DNA of 64,000 nucleotides from NCBI RefSeq assembly GCF_042466415.1, contig NZ_JAXHCH010000002.1, forward strand, positions 1,426,001 through 1,490,000, read 5' to 3'. This DNA is from Albirhodobacter sp042466415. Lineage in GTDB: Bacteria; Pseudomonadota; Alphaproteobacteria; Rhodobacterales; Rhodobacteraceae. The notes below the pieces were generated by a model that was not told the origin of the DNA, did not search any database, and was given only the letters and a program-made list of their open reading frames with translations. Shown here one piece after another: positions 24,188 through 32,182 of this stretch (the first letter of the stretch is position 1; each line of letters begins with the position of its first letter). The position numbers were made by a program, and so were the translations under genes.

Positions 24188-24850
24188 CTAGTCCGAGAAC
24201 ATGACCTCCAGCCCTCTGGGCAGCAAGATTTCGATCTCCCCCTTGCGCAGGGCAATCACCCCGTTCGCCTTCAACCGCCCCAGAACCTTATTCACCGTCT
24301 GGCGTGAACAGCCCGCCGCAGTGGCAAGATAGGCTTGGCTCACCCGTATGACCGGCCCTGACTGCGAGAGATGCTTGAGGTAGCTCGCGATGCGCATTTC
24401 GACGGGCTGAAACTGATCCACCGCTTTAAGCCAATTGTCGCGCCGCAAGCGCTCGACATAGGCGCGCATGATGTTCCGCACGACCACATCATGCTGCAAA
24501 AAGGCGAGAAAAGACGCCTCCGGGCAAAACAGCATCACCGTATCAGGCCGCGCCAGCGCGTTTCCGACGCAGGGCATTTGCGCGATGACTTCGGGCTCGC
24601 CTACGGTTTGCCCTTCGGTGAGATGGGTGATGATCGCGCGGTCCCCCGCCTCATTGTCGCAAGAAATTTCAACCGATCCGGAGGCGATGATGAACACGCC
24701 TTCGGGTAGGACGCCTTGCATCAACACCTCTTGCGCCGTTCGGTATACGCGCATGGCGCAGCCATCGAGGAACGAAGCCGCCTCGTGCTCGCCCAACCCG
24801 TCAAACAGGAAGCACGCTTTCAGATGTGGAAATCTCACCGAGTTTTTCAT
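24188..24850 (-). CDS. Crp/Fnr-family transcriptional regulator
   Basis: This 220-residue regulator has an N-terminal cyclic-nucleotide-binding-type beta roll (EGVFIIASGSVEISCDNEAGDRAIITHLTEGQTVGEPE) and a C-terminal winged helix-turn-helix RVSQAYLATAAGCSRQTVNKVLGRLKANGVIAL. It has no N-terminal cluster of cysteines like FNR, so it probably does not sense oxygen through a 4Fe-4S cluster, and the ligand is unknown. I use the ATG at 24848-24850; a TTG 15 codons upstream is an alternative, and neither has a good ribosome site. It diverges from the DUF2852 gene across a region with tandem operator-like repeats. Confidence 0.85.
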   Translation of the reverse strand: MKNSVRFPHLKACFLFDGLGEHEAASFLDGCAMRVYRTAQEVLMQGVLPEGVFIIASGSVEISCDNEAGDRAIITHLTEGQTVGEPEVIAQMPCVGNALARPDTVMLFCPEASFLAFLQHDVVVRNIMRAYVERLRRDNWLKAVDQFQPVEMRIASYLKHLSQSGPVIRVSQAYLATAAGCSRQTVNKVLGRLKANGVIALRKGEIEILLPRGLEVMFSD

Positions 24851-25022
24851 GCAAGCGGCCAAATTTTGTGAAGTCTTGAAATACAGGGAGTGCAACTACG
24901 ACAAGGTATCTGCCCCCACCCCCTTTGCGTCAAGCGTCTTGCAGGAGTTTTGGCCCATTTGAACGCCGTCATAGGGCGGGATTGGGCCAGCAAACGCGAG
25001 CGACAGCGGGGCCGGCTCGAAA

Positions 25023-25104
25023 ATGTAAATCTTTTTCACATACCCCTCTTGCAATGCCGATGGGGGATCACGATCTAGGTGATGTAAATGGCGTTCACAT
25101 ACCG
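25023..25104. promoter_or_regulatory. Tandem operator-like repeats and a palindrome in the crp/DUF2852 divergent region
   Basis: The unit ATGTAAAT-N4-TTCACATACC occurs at 25023-25044 and again at 25082-25103, 59 bases apart. Each unit contains an imperfect dyad TGTAA-N7-TCACA resembling Crp/Fnr-type half-sites, but with seven rather than six bases between. Between the two copies lies the exact inverted repeat ATCAC-N7-GTGAT (25067-25083), which runs one base into the second unit. Together they look like an operator region for one or both flanking genes; the binding protein is not known. Confidence 0.45.
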
Positions 25105-25159
25105 CAAGGCGCGGTGCAGCGGATGCCTGAACGCACACACATATCCTGAGGAGGATAAC

Positions 25160-25648
25160 ATGTCTGATTTCACTTCTGGCGCCGCACTCAATCAACCTCG
25201 CGGCAATTGGGCTTCGAACGCTCTCGCATGGCTGGATCAATACGGCCGCAAAGCATGGATCGCGCTGATGGTGTTGTCCTTCATCTTCGCCGGCCCGCTC
25301 GGTCTCGTCGTGCTTGCCTTTATGCTTGGCACGGGGCGCTTCAAGCGATCGAGCTATCCGCGCTCGGCCCAATCCACGGGCTGCACCTTCCGGACGCGCC
25401 ACGCCACGCATCACATCAGCCGCGCCTCCGGCAACCTCGCCTTTGACGCCTACAAGGCCGATACAATCGCCCGGTTGGAGCGCGAGCAGGCCGAGTTTGA
25501 GTCCTTCCTGATCCGCCTGCGTGAAAGCCGCGACAAAGCCGAGTTCGATCAATATCTCGAGCAGCGCGCCAAAGAGGCATCGGCAGAAGGTCATGACGAT
25601 GGGGCATCCGGGCAGGATCAGGATCATCCTTCGCGCGGCTCTTACTGA
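25160..25648 (+). CDS. DUF2852 membrane-associated protein
   Basis: This 162-residue protein begins MSDFTSGAALNQPRGN. It has one hydrophobic segment (about residues 34-56, KAWIALMVLSFIFAGPLGLVVLAF) with the GPLGL turn typical of DUF2852, then a basic stretch and a charged, coiled-coil-prone C-terminus (ADTIARLEREQAEFESFLIRLRESRDKAEFDQYLEQR). The family is common in alphaproteobacteria and of unknown function. A GAGGAGG site lies five bases before the ATG at 25160, which rules out the longer frame from 25088. Confidence 0.85.
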   Translation: MSDFTSGAALNQPRGNWASNALAWLDQYGRKAWIALMVLSFIFAGPLGLVVLAFMLGTGRFKRSSYPRSAQSTGCTFRTRHATHHISRASGNLAFDAYKADTIARLEREQAEFESFLIRLRESRDKAEFDQYLEQRAKEASAEGHDDGASGQDQDHPSRGSY

Positions 25649-25870
25649 ATGGGCGCACGCGGCGCGCAATGACGCCCTGCGCGCCACCTGATCAACACCG
25701 TCGGAAGCCGTCGCACACCTTGCGGCGGCTTTCTCTTTGGGCGGCGTGGCGCGCGCGCCGACCTCGTTCACACCTGCACTGCGCGTGATGTGACAAGATT
25801 GCTTGGAAAATCAGGCTTGGCGCGCCAGCGTTCTCTTGTTAGCGTGTCCTTGCCTAGGACATTTGTAATC

Positions 25871-26701
25871 ATGCGACATTCCCTCCCCCTTTCCCCGCAG
25901 TTCTACGTAACAGCGCCCCAACCCTGCCCCTACCTTCCCGGTCGGGCGGAGCGGAAGCTGTTTACCGCCCTGCAAGGAGACGGCGCGGAAAAGCTGAACA
26001 ATTCCCTGTCTCGGCAAGGGTTTCGCCGCTCGCAAAACGTGCTCTACCGCCCGTCTTGCGCGGATTGCACCGCGTGTTTGTCCGCGCGTATCCGTGTCGC
26101 GGATTTCACCCCGTCCCGTAGCCAGCGCCGCGTGTTGAACCGCAACATCGAGATCAAGCGCGCCGCCACCTCGCCTTGGGCGACGGAAGAACAATTCGCA
26201 CTGTTTCGCACCTATCTCGATAGCCGACACGCCGACGGCGGTATGGCGGATATGGACATCTTCGAATTCGCCGCGATGATCGAGGAGACACCGATCAAGA
26301 GCCGCGTCGTCGAATATCGCAGCCCCGCCACCGCCGGTAACAAGGCGCGCCCGCTGACGGCGGTGTGTTTGACCGACGTGCTCGATGATGGTGTGTCGAT
26401 GGTCTATTCGTTCTACGACCCCATGAAGCAGGATCAATCCCTCGGCACCTATCTGATCCTCGATCACGTCGAAATTGCCCGGCGCGCGGGCCTTCCCTAT
26501 GTCTACCTCGGCTACTGGGTGCCGGGATCGCGCAAGATGGGGTATAAGGCGAATTTCTCGGCGGTCGAGATTTTCAAGGGCGGTCAATGGGTTGATCTGG
26601 GTGATCCCAATGATCACGCCGATGAGGCAACCCCGATTGCCGTTCCCCCCATCGCAGAGCAGGTCGCCCAGATCACCCTGCCCGATACGCGCCAGATCTA
26701 A
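25871..26701 (+). CDS. bpt: Aspartate/glutamate leucyltransferase (Bpt)
   Basis: This 276-residue aminoacyl-tRNA-protein transferase adds leucine to N-terminal Asp or Glu, marking proteins for ClpAP-type degradation in the N-end rule pathway. The family start MRHSLPLSPQFYVTAPQPCPYLPGRAERKLF, the CADCTACLSARI cysteine pair region, SFYDPMKQDQSLGTYLILDHV and YLGYWVPGSRKMGYKANF are diagnostic of the Ate1/Bpt fold. I start at the ATG at 25871; 27 more codons in frame upstream lack similarity. Eukaryotic-type arginyltransferase activity is unlikely because bacterial family members transfer leucine. Confidence 0.92.
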   Translation: MRHSLPLSPQFYVTAPQPCPYLPGRAERKLFTALQGDGAEKLNNSLSRQGFRRSQNVLYRPSCADCTACLSARIRVADFTPSRSQRRVLNRNIEIKRAATSPWATEEQFALFRTYLDSRHADGGMADMDIFEFAAMIEETPIKSRVVEYRSPATAGNKARPLTAVCLTDVLDDGVSMVYSFYDPMKQDQSLGTYLILDHVEIARRAGLPYVYLGYWVPGSRKMGYKANFSAVEIFKGGQWVDLGDPNDHADEATPIAVPPIAEQVAQITLPDTRQI

Positions 26702-26874
26702 GCGGCCCAACCAAGCGCTGCGATATAAAACTGCGCAATCGCCCGTTTATATTGCAGTGATGTGACCTCGATCGCCCTCAACGCGCAATTTTGGTTTGTG
26801 GACGCGGCCTACCTATCCCAATTTCCCAAAAAATATTCCGTTTCTGCGGCAGGTCGCACTAGACAGGCCTATCC

Positions 26875-26891
26875 GGTCAAGTAAAGTGACC
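26875..26891. promoter_or_regulatory. Inverted repeat upstream of takP
   Basis: GGTCA (26875-26879) and TGACC (26887-26891) are separated by seven bases, about 60 bases before the takP start. This is a candidate regulator site for the TRAP binding-protein gene. The arms are short, so chance is not excluded. Confidence 0.3.
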
Positions 26892-26952
26892 ACATATCGC
26901 GTCAGGGAGTGGAGCCTTGATGCCAAAATTAACAATCCAAGGGAGGATCCTA

Positions 26953-28059
26953 ATGGACCGTCGCTCATTTATCCGCAAAGGCGCGCTCGGTGGCGCCGCC
27001 GCTGCCGCGACCGCAGCAATCGCAGCACCAGCCGCCGCGCAAGATATGCCCACCGTCACCTGGCGTATGACCTCGTCCTTCCCGAAATCGCTTGATACGA
27101 TTTACGGCGCGGCCGAGACCATGGCGGATTACGTGAAGGCGGCCACCGGCGGCAAGTTCACGATCCAAGTCTTCGCAGCGGGCGAGATCGTGCCGGGCCT
27201 GCAAGCAATGGACGCCGTATCGAACGGCACCGTTGAGGCTTGCCACACCTGCTCGTACTACTACTGGGGTAAAGACGCGACCTTCGCGCTCGGCACCGCA
27301 GTGCCGTTCAGCCTCAACGCGCGCCAGCAAAACGCTTGGTTCTACTACGGCGGCGGCAACGAGCTGATGAACGAATTCTACGCCGATGTCGGCATTCACG
27401 CCCTGCCATGTGGCAACACCGGCGCGCAGATGGGTGGCTGGTTCCGCAAGGAAATCAACACCGTAGACGACCTCAAGGGCCTGAAAATGCGCCTTGGCGG
27501 TTTCGCCGGCAAAGTGATGGAAAAGCTTGGCGTTGTGCCACAGCAAATCGCAGGCGGCGACATTTACCCGTCGCTTGAAAAAGGCACCATCGACGCGACA
27601 GAGTGGGTCGGCCCGTATGATGACGAGAAGCTCGGCTTCTACAAAGTCGCGCCTTACTACTACTACCCAGGTTGGTGGGAAGGCGGCGCGGCGCTGCATT
27701 CCATGTTCAACAAGGAAGCCTATGAGGCCCTGCCGGAGGAATATAAAGCCGTTCTCAACGCGGCTTGCGAAGCGGCGAACGCCAACACGCTGGCATCCTA
27801 TGACTACAAGAACCCGACAGCCCTCAAAACCCTGATGGCGAATGGTGCGCAGTTGCGTCCGTTCTCGGCAGAAATCCTCACCGCCTGCTACAACGCGGCG
27901 CAAGAGGTTTATGACGAGCTGCTGGAGACAAACGCGGCCTTCAAAAAGATCTACGACAGCCAGCTCGCCTTCAAGCGCGATGCTTATGTCTGGGCGCAGC
28001 TGTCCGAATACAACTACGATACGTTTATGATGATCCAACAGCGCAACGGCGCGCTCTAA
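26953..28059 (+). CDS. takP: TakP-like TRAP transporter substrate-binding protein for 2-oxoacids
   Basis: This 368-residue periplasmic receptor has a Tat-type signal (MDRRSFIRKGALGG then APAAAQ) and is very similar over its length to R. sphaeroides TakP, which binds pyruvate and other 2-oxoacids with Na+. Shared blocks include TWRMTSSFPKSLDTIYG, EACHTCSYYYWGKD, NTGAQMGGWFRKEINT, IDATEWVGPYDDEKLGF and YYYYPGWWEGG. The start at 26953 is fixed by GGGAGGA seven bases before the ATG. Transcription probably stops at the strong terminator at 28080, so takP is separated from its permease genes takQ and takM 3.5 kb downstream. Confidence 0.9.
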   Translation: MDRRSFIRKGALGGAAAAATAAIAAPAAAQDMPTVTWRMTSSFPKSLDTIYGAAETMADYVKAATGGKFTIQVFAAGEIVPGLQAMDAVSNGTVEACHTCSYYYWGKDATFALGTAVPFSLNARQQNAWFYYGGGNELMNEFYADVGIHALPCGNTGAQMGGWFRKEINTVDDLKGLKMRLGGFAGKVMEKLGVVPQQIAGGDIYPSLEKGTIDATEWVGPYDDEKLGFYKVAPYYYYPGWWEGGAALHSMFNKEAYEALPEEYKAVLNAACEAANANTLASYDYKNPTALKTLMANGAQLRPFSAEILTACYNAAQEVYDELLETNAAFKKIYDSQLAFKRDAYVWAQLSEYNYDTFMMIQQRNGAL

Positions 28060-28079
28060 GATCGCGAAAAGACACGAGA

Positions 28080-28106
28080 GGCCCCGCATCACCTGCGGGG
28101 CCTTTT
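28080..28106 (+). terminator. takP terminator
   Basis: GGCCCCGC (28080-28087) and GCGGGGCC (28095-28102) form a perfect stem, followed by TTTTGCTTT. Confidence 0.85.
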
Positions 28107-28218
28107 GCTTTGCGGGGTGGCCCCGCGCCAAACGCACAAACGACGATCTGCGCCGCGTGCTCTGGACCTTTGGTGGAAAATCCCTATATAAACTCTCGAC
28201 AATATGTGCGAGAGAGCC

Positions 28219-28605
28219 ATGAATTCCGAACACCAAGCCCCGCAAGAAAACGATATCGGTCCTGTAGAGGGCGAGCCTCTGATCAGGCCGTCATCGACAG
28301 ATCACCCGCTTTATGAGGATATCGTCGACGCCTGCCGCACGGTGTTTGACCCAGAGATTCCCGTGAACATCTACGACCTCGGCCTCATCTACACCATTGA
28401 TATCAATGCGGAAAACGATGTGAATGTGACGATGACGCTCACCGCGCCAGGCTGCCCCGTCGCGGGCGAGATGCCGGGATGGGTTGTGGACGCCGTGGAA
28501 CCTTTGCCAGGCGTCAAATCCGTCAATGTCGATATGACCTTCGATCCGCAATGGGGCATGGATATGATGTCCGACGAGGCGCGATTGGAATTGGGCTTCA
28601 TGTAA
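28219..28605 (+). CDS. sufT: SufT-like DUF59/MIP18 Fe-S assembly protein
   Basis: This 128-residue protein has the DUF59 (MIP18) core: DACRTVFDPEIPVNIYDLGLIYTIDI with the conserved DPEIPVN motif, and TAPGCPVAGEMPGWV with the reactive Cys. SufT-like proteins help mature Fe-S proteins under high demand. The ATG at 28219 follows GAGAGAGCC; the start five codons upstream is less likely. An Asn/Gln-rich disordered leader (about 1-35) precedes the core. It lies between two strong terminators and so is transcribed alone. Confidence 0.88.
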   Translation: MNSEHQAPQENDIGPVEGEPLIRPSSTDHPLYEDIVDACRTVFDPEIPVNIYDLGLIYTIDINAENDVNVTMTLTAPGCPVAGEMPGWVVDAVEPLPGVKSVNVDMTFDPQWGMDMMSDEARLELGFM

Positions 28606-28629
28606 GCTGATCTAAATCGCGACAGGTAG

Positions 28630-28653
28630 CGGCCCCAATTGGGGCCGTTTTTT
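28630..28653 (+). terminator. sufT terminator
   Basis: CGGCCCC and GGGGCCG (28630-28647) with AATT between them, followed by six T. Confidence 0.88.
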
Positions 28654-28829
28654 ATTGCCCGACTTTGTGCACTGCCGCAGGGAAGCCGCGACGTTGCGTA
28701 AACTTATGTGCGTTTTTGCGCATATCTGTGGGCGCTCCTATGCGCTTGCGGGAACAAACATCCGTCATACTTGTTGTATCAGCAAAGGGGTCACACGGCC
28801 CCTCCCCGCAATGATGATTGGGAGTCCCT

Positions 28830-29906
28830 ATGACCGACCAGCTTTTCACGCCAACCAAACTCGGCGACATCGAACTTAAAAACCGCGTCGTTATGGCGCC
28901 GTTGACCCGCAACCGCGCGCCGGACTCGATCCCCAATGACATGATGGTTGACTACTACCGTCAACGCGCAAGCATGGGGCTGATTATTTCCGAAGGGACG
29001 CAAGTCTCGCTCCTCGGTCAGGGATATGCTTGGACACCGGGCATCTGGAACGACGACCAAGCCAAGGGCTGGCGCAAGATAACAGATGCGGTGCATCAAG
29101 AAGGCGGCAAGATCGTCGCGCAGCTTTGGCACGTGGGGCGCATCTCGCATCCCTCGTTGATCGAGGGTGCTGACCCGATCGCCCCTTCCGCCATCGCCAG
29201 CGGCGCGAAGACATTCGACGGCGAAGGCTTCGTGGAGACGCCAACGCCGCGCGCGCTCGCGATCAATGAAATTCCGGGCATCGTCGACGAGTTCCGTAAG
29301 TCCGCACGAATCGCGATCGATGCCGGATTCGACGGGGTCGAAATTCACGGCGCTAACGGCTATCTGATCGATCAATTCTTGCGCGACACCTCCAACACCC
29401 GAACCGACGATTACGGCGGCAGCATTGAGAACCGCATCCGCTTTGCGAAAGAAATCGTGGAAGCTGTGACCGAGGAAATCGGAGCCGGCCGCACAGGCAT
29501 TCGTATCTCCCCCTTCTCGAACGCCAATAACGTCGGGCTGGATAGCGACACCGAAGGCTTGTTCGGTGCATTCATCGATGTGCTCAACGGGTTCGATCTT
29601 GCCTATGTGCACGGGATCGAAGGCCAAACAGGTGGCGAGCGCGACCATATGGAGGGCATGAAGCGCCTGATCGCGAAGATCAAAGCGCCGTACATGGCCA
29701 ATAACGGCTACGACCTCGAGCTTGCCGAGGAAGCCGTTGAGGAAGGCAAAGGCGTCGCGGCGGTGGCGTTTGGTCGGATGGCCATCGCCAATCCAGATCT
29801 GGTGGAGCGCCTGAAGGCAGGTGGCCCGTTCAATGAATTGAACGCGGACCGGCTTTATGGGGGCGGGCCCGATGGCTATACGGATTATCCGTTCCTAAAC
29901 GACTGA
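28830..29906 (+). CDS. Old yellow enzyme family ene-reductase (NemA-like)
   Basis: This 358-residue FMN oxidoreductase reduces activated C=C bonds with NAD(P)H. It shows the N-terminal LFTPTKLGDIELKNRVVMAPLTRNRA, the LWHVGRISHPS segment, the substrate-binding HGANGYLIDQFLRD (His-x-x-Asn pair), the TDDYGGSIENRIRF block, and the FMN-phosphate region AVAFGRMAIANPDLVERL. N-ethylmaleimide reductase (NemA) is the closest named relative; the natural substrate is unknown. The ATG at 28830 follows GGGAG by about seven bases. It lies alone between the sufT terminator and the second A-type carrier. Confidence 0.9.
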   Translation: MTDQLFTPTKLGDIELKNRVVMAPLTRNRAPDSIPNDMMVDYYRQRASMGLIISEGTQVSLLGQGYAWTPGIWNDDQAKGWRKITDAVHQEGGKIVAQLWHVGRISHPSLIEGADPIAPSAIASGAKTFDGEGFVETPTPRALAINEIPGIVDEFRKSARIAIDAGFDGVEIHGANGYLIDQFLRDTSNTRTDDYGGSIENRIRFAKEIVEAVTEEIGAGRTGIRISPFSNANNVGLDSDTEGLFGAFIDVLNGFDLAYVHGIEGQTGGERDHMEGMKRLIAKIKAPYMANNGYDLELAEEAVEEGKGVAAVAFGRMAIANPDLVERLKAGGPFNELNADRLYGGGPDGYTDYPFLND

Positions 29907-30030
29907 TCCGCCAAAACCCAGTAAACTGTGGCTGATCTGGCGAAGGTGACGATCGTCAACAACGGGGGCGCGCTCTTGCATAGGGCGCGCCCCAAGCCTA
30001 TCTAAGAAGACAGAGCCTAGGAGAGACATC

Positions 30031-30390
30031 ATGTTCGGCATTCCCGGCAAACCGCCAGTTTCCATCACCCCCCGCGCCGCCAAGCAAATTGCGGCGCTAA
30101 TGGAACGTGAAAATGCAGCAGGCCTACGCATCGGCGTGAAAAAGGGCGGCTGCGCGGGTATGGAATACACGATGGAAGTCGCCGCAGAAGCAGCGCCGAT
30201 GGACGAGGTCGTCGAGGACGGCGCCGCACGCGTTCTGATCGCGCCTATGGCACAGATGTTCTTATTTGGCACCGAGATCGACTATGAGACCTCGCTGTTG
30301 GAGCAAGGCTTCAAGTTCAACAACCCCAATGTATCGGAAGCTTGTGGCTGCGGAGAGTCGATCAAGTTCAAGGACATGCCCGAGGCCTGA
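30031..30390 (+). CDS. A-type Fe-S carrier (HesB/SufA-like), second copy
   Basis: This 119-residue carrier has the three invariant cysteines at Cys41 (KKGGCAGMEYTMEV) and Cys105/Cys107 (SEACGCGESI). The GCAGMEY variant differs from the GCSGFQY of the paralogue at 14513 and is common in the SufA/HesB branch of alphaproteobacteria. The start codon has TAGGAGA about eight bases upstream. The flanking genes (ene-reductase, tpiA) are functionally unrelated. Confidence 0.87.
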   Translation: MFGIPGKPPVSITPRAAKQIAALMERENAAGLRIGVKKGGCAGMEYTMEVAAEAAPMDEVVEDGAARVLIAPMAQMFLFGTEIDYETSLLEQGFKFNNPNVSEACGCGESIKFKDMPEA

Positions 30391-30445
30391 TCACCGCAGG
30401 TAGGCGCTGGATAAGGGCGCCCCTGACTTTAGTTTTGCATGACGA

Positions 30446-30474
30446 AAGCGCGCCCCTCCGGCGCGCTTTGTCTT
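30446..30474 (+). terminator. Terminator after the A-type carrier gene
   Basis: AAAGCGCGC (30446-30454) and GCGCGCTTT (30462-30470) form a stem followed by GTCTTT. The T-run is broken, so strength is moderate. Confidence 0.6.
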
Positions 30475-30529
30475 TGCACGGGGCAGCGCAAGCGCCTAAG
30501 CTGCCGCAAACCTAGAGGGAGGCACATTA

Positions 30530-31273
30530 ATGGCGCGCAAAATCGCTGCAGGCAATTGGAAGATGAACGGCACTCGTGCCGCGCTGGCGGAGGTCGAGGC
30601 GCTTGTGAACGCCCACCCTGCCCCGCGTGTGGGCGTGATTTTATGCCCGCCCGCGACCTTGATCTGCGCCATGAAGGCGATCGCTGGCCCGATCGCGGTA
30701 GGTGGGCAGGATTGCCATGCCGAGCCGTCGGGCGCACATACGGGCGATATCTCCGCGCAGCAACTGTGTGATGCGGGCGCGAGCTACGTTATTTTGGGCC
30801 ATTCAGAACGCCGAGCGGATCATGCCGAAACCGATCCGCAAGTCGAAGCCAAGGCGCAAGCTGCGTGGGCGGCCGGTCTGCAAGCGGTGATCTGCATTGG
30901 TGAGACGGAGACCGAGCGCGATGCGGGCACGACCTTGGCCGTCATCGGGGAACAGCTCTCGGCTTCGGTGCCCGAGGGCGCGACGGGCGCGAATACGATT
31001 ATCGCCTATGAACCGGTTTGGGCGATTGGCACGGGCCGCACGCCAACCCTCGCACAGATTGCGGAAGTGCATGATTTCTTGCGCGCGGAACTGGCCGAAC
31101 GCTTCGGCGCGGATCAAGCGACAGAGTTCTCGCTGCTCTATGGAGGATCGGTGAAACCCTCAAACGCCGCCGAGATTTTCCAAGTTGCGAATGTCGACGG
31201 GGCGTTGGTTGGCGGCGCCTCTCTCAAAGCGGCCGATTTCGGCCCGATCATCGCCGCGCTCGAAAGCATCTGA
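30530..31273 (+). CDS. tpiA: Triosephosphate isomerase
   Basis: This 247-residue glycolytic enzyme interconverts dihydroxyacetone phosphate and glyceraldehyde-3-phosphate. Catalytic residues are visible: Asn9 and Lys11 in AAGNWKMNG, the His of ILGHSERR, and the Glu of IAYEPVWAIGTG. The phosphate gripper LLYGGSVKPSNA is present. The ATG at 30530 follows GAGGGAGG. No other glycolytic gene is adjacent, and a strong terminator follows. Confidence 0.97.
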   Translation: MARKIAAGNWKMNGTRAALAEVEALVNAHPAPRVGVILCPPATLICAMKAIAGPIAVGGQDCHAEPSGAHTGDISAQQLCDAGASYVILGHSERRADHAETDPQVEAKAQAAWAAGLQAVICIGETETERDAGTTLAVIGEQLSASVPEGATGANTIIAYEPVWAIGTGRTPTLAQIAEVHDFLRAELAERFGADQATEFSLLYGGSVKPSNAAEIFQVANVDGALVGGASLKAADFGPIIAALESI

Positions 31274-31301
31274 TTCCATCACCTTCGACATGTCGCGTAT
31301 G

Positions 31302-31327
31302 AAAGAGGGCCCCAGCGCCCTCTTTTT
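31302..31327 (+). terminator. tpiA terminator
   Basis: AAAGAGGGC (31302-31310) pairs with GCCCTCTTT (31316-31324) and is followed by a run of T. Confidence 0.88.
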
Positions 31328-31585
31328 TCAATGTCACAAGGGCGAAAACCGTTTTCGGGTCCGCGAAACCCGGCGCGTGATTTTCCAAAATTTATTTAGA
31401 TGCAATCGCTTAGCGATAGGCCGCAAATTATGGTCTAATTTCCGAACCAATTCTTAGCAAACAGATTGACCGGCGCGCCCGCCTCCTCGTAATAACGCGA
31501 ACGGCAGACACCCGCCATTGAACAAGCCCCGATACGAAGGGCGCAAGCTAGAACGGGACTGCCTTCTTTTTCAGGGGAGAAACTC
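31328..31585. other. Upstream region of takQ
   Basis: This approximately 260-base region must hold the takQM promoter. It includes an AT-rich stretch near 31375-31445 and the ribosome site CAGGGGAGA ending eight bases before takQ. I see no inverted repeat of note and no small gene. Confidence 0.4.
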
Positions 31586-32182
31586 ATGGGTGGATTGCTA
31601 GCCCTTTCAGGGGCAATCGACCGAATTAACGAATGGATCGGCAAAGCCGTTTCATGGTTGATTCTCGTGGCCGTGCTCGTCAGCGCGTCCAACGCGGTCT
31701 TGCGTAAAACGATGAACATATCATCGAATGCGTGGCTTGAATTGCAGTGGTATTTGTTCGGGGCGGCTTTTCTGGGCGCTGCGGCCTACACGCTCAAGCA
31801 AAACGAACATATCCGCATCGACATCCTGTACGGCAGCCTATCGCGCCGCAAACAGCATTGGATCGATCTGTTGGGGCATCTGACGTTCTTGCTGCCTTAT
31901 GTTCTTGTTATGCTTTATTTCCTCGTGCCTTACGTGACTTTGTCGATGAATTCGGGCGAGGTCTCGCAAAACGCGGGCGGGCTGGTGATCTGGCCGGCGA
32001 AGATGCTGCTCTTGATCGGATTTATTCTGCTTCTTGCGCAGGCCATCTCCGAGATCGTCAAGAAAATCGCGGTGATGCAGGGGCTGATCGAGGACCCCAC
32101 CCCGTTTGTGCCTCATCAGGCGGCAGCGGCATTGGAGGACACGTCGCTGGGCGGCGCAGATGACACGGGGTCACGCACATGA
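31586..32182 (+). CDS. takQ: TRAP transporter small permease (DctQ/TakQ)
   Basis: This 198-residue membrane protein has four transmembrane helices (about 20-40, 55-72, 95-118, 135-158) and the DctQ-like AWLELQWYLFGAAFLGAAAYTLKQNEHIRIDILY motif near residue 50. It is the small membrane subunit of a TRAP transporter and pairs with the DctM homologue that it overlaps by four bases. The Q and M genes are of the large-permease type that partners with TakP-like receptors. The takP gene lies 3.5 kb upstream, and this separation is the odd feature. Confidence 0.88.
   Translation: MGGLLALSGAIDRINEWIGKAVSWLILVAVLVSASNAVLRKTMNISSNAWLELQWYLFGAAFLGAAAYTLKQNEHIRIDILYGSLSRRKQHWIDLLGHLTFLLPYVLVMLYFLVPYVTLSMNSGEVSQNAGGLVIWPAKMLLLIGFILLLAQAISEIVKKIAVMQGLIEDPTPFVPHQAAAALEDTSLGGADDTGSRT

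Noticed and set aside
24896..25771. 291-codon minus-strand frame over the DUF2852 gene
   Set aside because: It is antisense to a gene with a strong ribosome site and family motifs; composition is Arg/Ala-rich shadow type.
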